A stretch of DNA of 8,876 nucleotides from an uncultured Haemophilus sp. (lineage in GTDB: Bacteria > Pseudomonadota > Gammaproteobacteria > Enterobacterales > Pasteurellaceae), in contig CABSXY010000069.1 of the NCBI GenBank assembly GCA_902481695.1, positions 1-8,876 on the forward strand. The letters are read 5' to 3'. Positions 5,840 through 8,876 of this stretch are shown piece by piece. Each line of letters opens with the position of its first letter. Position 1 is the first letter of the stretch. Both the position numbers and the translations under genes were made by a program. The notes below the pieces were generated by a model that was given only the letters and a program-made list of their open reading frames with translations, was not told the origin of the DNA and made no database searches.

Positions 5840-6907
5840 TTACACCTCTTCTTTTTCTTTCAGTTTATTCTTGCCTAACACTGCATCTTTCATCACCGTC
5901 AGCAATTCTTTTTGCACATGAGAAAGTTTTGGTTTTTCCGACTTTTCAAATGCCAGTGGACGACAAAACTCCATAGCCTTAATACCCAATCGAGCTGTCA
6001 ATAATCCCACGCCAATCCCCTGCGCTGCTCGTGCGGAAAGTTTCGCTGTAATATCTTGTGAAAGCCAATCCATGCCTAAATCCTGCACAATCTCCGTTGC
6101 ACCAGCAAAAGCAAGATTCACTAACACCATTCTAAGTAAGCGAAGACGGGTAAAATACCCTAGCTCAATCCCATAAATCGCTGCAATTTTATTGATTAAA
6201 CGAATATTTCGCCACGCAATAAAAAACATATCAATAACGGCCAAAGGACTAATTGCCACAATCACAGCAGATTCTGCCGACATTTTTGTAATCAGTTTTT
6301 TCGCTTTTTGATCAAAAGACTGTAACACCGTCTTACTGAATAAATGTGTCACTTCGCGAGCAGAATAACTCTCATTCAGCTGTTTTTCCCATTGGACAAT
6401 TGAGGGATGTTGCGAATCCAATTTTAAGGTATCGGCAATCGATAAACACAAGGCTTTTCCTTTCTCACTATCCTGTTCAGAAAAAACTTGATGATTTTTA
6501 ACTGCACTTTCACCTATTAATCGCTGACTTTGTTCTTGTAAATTCAAACGTTTTTTGAGTTTCACCAAACGTCGCCATTCTGCGATGATTTCAGATAAAC
6601 CAAACAACACAACAATAAAACTCACTAACGCAAAAGCAAGGTAAATCCATTGTTGGTTTTGATAACTGTCCCAAATCCATTGAACAGATTGTGCAACTGT
6701 CGCCCCTAAAAATAAAAGTGCGGTCAATTTTAAAGCCGTTTTCCAACCACTCGATTTAGGCTTCACAATTTGCTCAAATTGCTCGTCCAACAACTCCCCT
6801 TCTAAAGGTTCATTATCGATGGTTGTTTCAACATTATAAAATTCCTGCTTAGGCAGAATTTCTTCCTCTTCTGGTTGTTGAGATTGTGTGAAAATTTGTT
6901 TTGTCAT
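5840..6907 (-). CDS. ycjF: YcjF / TIGR01620-family inner-membrane protein (UPF0283)
   Basis: The 355-residue protein has a charged, Glu-rich cytoplasmic N-terminus (about 1-55). Two membrane spans follow (about 57-78 and 87-106), then a helical region and a conserved C-terminal domain with a hydrophobic stretch at about 213-232 (SAVIVAISPLAVIDMFFIAW) and a Gly/Ala-rich segment near 295-310. Length and layout match E. coli YcjF (about 353). The family's role is not settled; in many proteobacteria it sits beside the predicted GTPase YcjX in a stress-linked operon, but no ycjX is adjacent here. I chose ATG 6907 over the upstream ATG 6988 because GGAAAGA lies 7 bases before it and the sequence after it (MTKQIF) fits the family; the 27 extra residues would look like translated leader. 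It converges on prfB and diverges from the transglutaminase operon. Confidence 0.85.
   Translation of the reverse strand: MTKQIFTQSQQPEEEEILPKQEFYNVETTIDNEPLEGELLDEQFEQIVKPKSSGWKTALKLTALLFLGATVAQSVQWIWDSYQNQQWIYLAFALVSFIVVLFGLSEIIAEWRRLVKLKKRLNLQEQSQRLIGESAVKNHQVFSEQDSEKGKALCLSIADTLKLDSQHPSIVQWEKQLNESYSAREVTHLFSKTVLQSFDQKAKKLITKMSAESAVIVAISPLAVIDMFFIAWRNIRLINKIAAIYGIELGYFTRLRLLRMVLVNLAFAGATEIVQDLGMDWLSQDITAKLSARAAQGIGVGLLTARLGIKAMEFCRPLAFEKSEKPKLSHVQKELLTVMKDAVLGKNKLKEKEEV
6716..6724 (+). repeat. DNA uptake signal (USS) in the first membrane span of ycjF
   Basis: Exact core with extended AT flanks (AATTTTAAA and TTTT). The gene reads it in the other direction as ACCGCACTT, encoding Thr-Ala-Leu at about residues 62-64, the start of the first membrane span. 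Confidence 0.9.
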
Positions 6908-6991
6908 TATTCTTTCCAATAAAAATAGAAACGGTATTTTACTTCGAATTTCTTTAGCAAATCTTAAATGGCTGAAATAAAAAAGCAATAT

Positions 6992-7022
6992 TGACTAGAA
7001 AATAAAATGAGCTACTATAGTC
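6992..7022 (+). promoter_or_regulatory. predicted promoter of the transglutaminase-merTP operon
   Basis: TTGACT (6992-6997) is a 5/6 match for -35. Two -10 choices overlap: TACTAT at 7014-7019 (16-base spacer, 4/6) or TATAGT at 7017-7022 (19-base spacer, 5/6). A 19-base spacer is typical of MerR-family controlled promoters, but I see no clear dyad within the spacer. The leader to the ATG would be about 60 bases. Confidence 0.5.
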
Positions 7023-7031
7023 ATGTCCACA

Positions 7032-7073
7032 ATTAGTTTATCTAATGTGTTAAGTTTTAACTGTTAACTAACT
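7032..7073 (+). promoter_or_regulatory. cluster of short inverted and direct repeats in the operon leader
   Basis: ATTAG-5-CTAAT (7032-7046), GTTAA-3-TTAAC (7049-7061) and a TTAACT repeated with a 7-base period (7057-7062 and 7064-7069) are packed between the promoter and the ribosome binding site (AGAAGGA, 7 bases before the ATG). They could be a regulator binding site. The low complexity of AT-rich DNA makes this tentative. Confidence 0.3.
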
Positions 7074-7087
7074 AGAAGGATCTTTTC

Positions 7088-8194
7088 ATGAAGAAACTTA
7101 TCGCCACTGCGGTGCTCTCCGCATGTTCCATGGCTTACGCCAATACCGACATTCCAAACTACAATACCGATTCTCATCTGTATGAATTCACTCAAACTTA
7201 TGACTTAGTTGCGCCAAAAGGTTCGCAAGGACAAGCGAATCTGTGGGTGCCCTTACCGTTTAATGGCGAGTATCAACAGGTAAAATCTATCCATTTTGAA
7301 GGTAACTATTTGGATGCCTATGTAACAGAAAACAACAAATATGGTGCAAAAACGCTCTTTGCAACTTGGGATAAAGATGCACAAAAACGCGATTTAAAAA
7401 TCACAATGGTGATTGAAACCAAAGATCGCGAACCAATGGTTAAAGGTGCATTAGAAAATTACAAACCACCAAAAGATATTCACTATTCTGTTGATGTACA
7501 AGAATATTTAAAACCAACTCAACATATTAAAACAGATGGTATTGTGAAACAGTTCGCCGATAAAATTGTGGGCACTGAAACTAATCCATTGAAAAAAGCA
7601 GAATTGATTCACCAATGGATCGTCAACAATATGGAACGTGATAATTCTGTTTTAGGCTGTGGCGATGGTGATGTAGAAAAAATTCTGACTACTGGTGTGT
7701 TAAAAGGTAAATGTACTGATATTAACTCTGTTTTCGTTGCACTTGCTCGTGCCAGCGGTATTCCTGCTCGTGAAATTTTCGGTATTCGTTTAGGTGCAGC
7801 GGATAAAATGGGCAAATACTCCAAAGGTGCATTCGGTAGCGCGGACGAACATGGCGTAGCAAACGTAAGCGGTGGTCAGCATTGTCGTGCTGAGTTCTAT
7901 CTAGCTGGATTCGGCTGGGTGCCTGTTGATTCTGCAGACGTGGCAAAAATGCGTTTAGCAGAGAAAAAATCTGTTGACGATAAGGATACACAAGCCGTTG
8001 CCAAATACTTATTCGGTAACTGGGAAGCAAACTGGGTTGGCTTTAACCATGCTCGCGACTTCGATTTATATCCGCAACCAGAACTTGCCCCACTCAATAA
8101 CTTTGGCTATCCGTATGCCGAAGTGGGTGGTGACCCGTTAAATTCCTTTGACCCGAAAGAATTTAAGTATGACTACGTCTCTAAAAAGCTCTAA
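7088..8194 (+). CDS. exported transglutaminase-like (papain-fold) protein
   Basis: The protein has 368 residues. The N-terminus is exported: MKKLIATAVLSACSMAYA could be cut after Ala18 (AYA) as a soluble periplasmic protein, or before Cys13, since LSAC also fits a lipobox. A beta-rich domain (about 30-115) precedes a transglutaminase-like core (about 165-285) with the full catalytic triad: Cys209 in LKGKCTDIN, His265 in GGQHCRAEF and Asp281 in WVPVDSAD. Such proteins are more often peptidases or amidases than cross-linkers; the substrate here is unknown. Cys191 and Cys266 are extra cysteines near the active site. The C-terminal 80 residues are Pro/Tyr-rich. Its last 26 bases overlap the MerT-like gene, so the two are surely co-transcribed. 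The link to metal transport suggests a role in metal capture or envelope processing, which is inference. Confidence 0.88.
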   Translation: MKKLIATAVLSACSMAYANTDIPNYNTDSHLYEFTQTYDLVAPKGSQGQANLWVPLPFNGEYQQVKSIHFEGNYLDAYVTENNKYGAKTLFATWDKDAQKRDLKITMVIETKDREPMVKGALENYKPPKDIHYSVDVQEYLKPTQHIKTDGIVKQFADKIVGTETNPLKKAELIHQWIVNNMERDNSVLGCGDGDVEKILTTGVLKGKCTDINSVFVALARASGIPAREIFGIRLGAADKMGKYSKGAFGSADEHGVANVSGGQHCRAEFYLAGFGWVPVDSADVAKMRLAEKKSVDDKDTQAVAKYLFGNWEANWVGFNHARDFDLYPQPELAPLNNFGYPYAEVGGDPLNSFDPKEFKYDYVSKKL

Positions 8195-8531
8195 TAAATC
8201 TTTTTGGGTTGCGATTGCCACCGCACTAAGTGCTGCGGTGGCATCAACCTTGTGCTGCATTGCGCCTTTAATCTATTTAGTTTTTGGCGTGTCATCCACA
8301 TGGTTGATTGGCTTGGGTGAATATGATTATTTACGCATTCCTATGCTTATCGTTTCATTATGCGCCTTTGCCTACGGCTTTTGGTTGCTGATGTTTTCCA
8401 AAAAAATCATTTGCAGCAAATACATTTCCCGTAAAAAACTCATTGTTTTATATTGGATCGTATTTATCGTCATGCTCTTTTTCTTAACTTATCCAATCAT
8501 TTTACCGTGGATTTTAGAGCTTTCTAATTAG
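8169..8531 (+). CDS. merT: MerT-like membrane metal transporter
   Basis: The protein has 120 residues (MerT is about 116) and three predicted membrane spans (about 12-38, 55-76 and 91-115). The MerT signature is the vicinal pair Cys29-Cys30 in STLCCIAPL of the first span, which takes a metal ion from the periplasm; further cysteines are Cys65 in span 2 and Cys82 (KKIICSKY) in the cytoplasmic loop. In MerT the loop carries a second cysteine pair, and only one loop Cys is seen here. I chose ATG 8169, which overlaps the upstream gene by 26 bases; a TTG at 8148 would add seven charged residues without support. The ribosome binding site is weak (GAAAGA), so coupling to the upstream gene is likely. 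It pairs with the MerP-like gene 9 bases downstream. The ion may be mercury or another soft metal; no merA reductase is present. Confidence 0.82.
   Translation: MTTSLKSSNKSFWVAIATALSAAVASTLCCIAPLIYLVFGVSSTWLIGLGEYDYLRIPMLIVSLCAFAYGFWLLMFSKKIICSKYISRKKLIVLYWIVFIVMLFFLTYPIILPWILELSN
8216..8243 (+). other. strong hairpin inside the start of the merT-like gene
   Basis: TGCCACCGCA (8216-8225) and TGCGGTGGCA (8234-8243) form a perfect 10-bp GC-rich stem with an 8-base loop. It lies 22 bases past the transglutaminase stop and 48 bases into the merT-like gene. There is no T-run after it, so it is not an intrinsic terminator. It could slow ribosomes or protect the upstream mRNA. Confidence 0.5.
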
Positions 8532-8540
8532 GAACAAAAA

Positions 8541-8819
8541 ATGAAGAAATTAACGACCGCACTTTTGCTTTCATTATTCACCTTCTCTGCCGCTCAGGCG
8601 GAAGAAACAAAGCAAGTTGTGCTAAAAGTAAATGAAATGAACTGCCAGCTTTGTGCTTATTTGGTGAATAAAGAATTACGTAATATTGATGGCGTGATCT
8701 CCACTAAAGCCTCCATTAAAGATAGAACTGTGACTGTTGTAGAAGATCCCAAAGTTGCTGATGAGCAGTTAATTAATGCAATTCATAAATTGGAATATAC
8801 GGCGGAAGTAGTTAAGTAA
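8541..8819 (+). CDS. merP: MerP-like periplasmic heavy-metal-binding protein (HMA domain)
   Basis: The 92-residue precursor has a signal peptide of 20 residues (cut after AQA) and a single heavy-metal-associated domain of about 72 residues. The metal motif Met33-Asn-Cys35-Gln-Leu-Cys38 fits MxCxxC at the start of helix 1, and the beta-alpha-beta-beta-alpha-beta order is readable (QVVLKV, YLVNKEL, ISTKASI, TVTVVED, QLINAIHKL, AEVV). MerP binds an ion in the periplasm and hands it to MerT, so the pair fits an uptake or scavenging route; the true metal could be Hg(II), Cu or another soft ion. The ribosome binding site AGGAA overlaps the TAG stop of the merT-like gene, with a 9-base gap, so the two are co-translated. 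A USS core lies in the signal-peptide codons. Confidence 0.88.
   Translation: MKKLTTALLLSLFTFSAAQAEETKQVVLKVNEMNCQLCAYLVNKELRNIDGVISTKASIKDRTVTVVEDPKVADEQLINAIHKLEYTAEVVK
8556..8564 (-). repeat. DNA uptake signal (USS) in the merP-like signal peptide
   Basis: Exact core, read by the gene as ACCGCACTT for Thr-Ala-Leu (residues 6-8). On the minus strand its extended AT tracts run back over the start codon and ribosome binding site. Confidence 0.9.
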
Positions 8820-8832
8820 AGCTGTAAAAAAT

Positions 8833-8864
8833 AAAAGTGCGGTCAAAATTGACCGCACTTTTTT
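8833..8864. terminator. USS-pair terminator after the merP-like gene
   Basis: Arms 8833-8846 and 8849-8862 pair perfectly over 14 bp and contain two exact USS cores in inverted orientation (8835-8843 plus, 8852-8860 minus), flanked by an A-run and TTTTTT. The formal loop is two bases, so the AT pairs at the tip must open. It ends the three-gene operon and could also stop transcription coming from the right. Confidence 0.92.
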
Positions 8865-8876
8865 ATCTTTAAGAAT

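Noticed and set aside
6908..6988. An upstream ATG at 6988 that would lengthen the YcjF-like protein by 27 residues.
   Set aside because: No ribosome binding site precedes it. The ATG at 6907 has GGAAAGA at ideal distance and gives the family's usual length.
7609..8097. Minus-strand open frames opposite the transglutaminase-like gene.
   Set aside because: The plus-strand gene has a complete catalytic triad and export signal; the antisense frames are composition artefacts.
8148..8168. A TTG start for the merT-like gene, seven codons upstream of ATG 8169.
   Set aside because: It adds a charged stretch that only reads the transglutaminase C-terminus in another frame; ATG 8169 gives the expected MerT length.
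1..8866. tRNA, rRNA, CRISPR array, insertion sequence or prophage attachment site.
   Set aside because: I saw no cloverleaf, spacer-repeat series, transposase or terminal repeats. The only recurring element is the USS core.

Overview
The window comes from a Pasteurellaceae genome, most likely a Haemophilus species close to H. influenzae, H. parainfluenzae or H. haemolyticus. The main evidence is eleven exact copies of the H. influenzae-type DNA uptake signal sequence (USS) core AAGTGCGGT, counting both orientations, in under 9 kb. Low GC content and protein sequences close to those of enteric bacteria agree with this. I cannot fix the species. There are nine protein genes, no RNA genes, no insertion sequences and no CRISPR array.

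Left part (1-3954, minus strand): a run of four genes reads leftwards: dsbC (periplasmic disulfide isomerase), recJ (single-strand 5'-3' exonuclease), an exported DsbA-fold protein with an unusual CRVC active site, and mtnN (MTA/SAH nucleosidase, cut by the window edge). A good promoter precedes dsbC. A hairpin lies between dsbC and recJ, and recJ begins with GTG and has no clear ribosome binding site. The last three genes are almost fused, with a 3-base gap and then a TAATG overlap.

Middle (4002-5838, plus strand): a small exported helical protein of unknown function sits between its own strong promoter and a textbook terminator. It is followed by prfB (release factor 2). The prfB gene begins at 4691 and is read through an in-frame UGA at 4766 by the classical programmed +1 frameshift, giving 365 residues. 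A USS inverted pair forms the terminator that prfB shares with the convergent ycjF-like gene.

Right part (5840-8866): a YcjF/TIGR01620-family membrane protein reads leftwards. Divergent from it is a three-gene operon: an exported transglutaminase-like protein, a MerT-like membrane protein and a MerP-like periplasmic metal-binding protein, closed by a second USS-pair terminator. No merR or merA is present. This linkage of a transglutaminase fold to a mercury-type transport pair is the best candidate here for an undescribed system.

Two themes recur. One is periplasmic thiol and metal chemistry: DsbC, the CRVC protein, and the Cys-rich MerT/MerP pair with a Cys-protease-like partner. The other is the use of USS elements as transcription terminators and as part of signal-peptide coding sequence. 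In enteric bacteria dsbC, recJ and prfB lie in one direction; here prfB lies on the other side of dsbC in the opposite orientation, which points to a local rearrangement.
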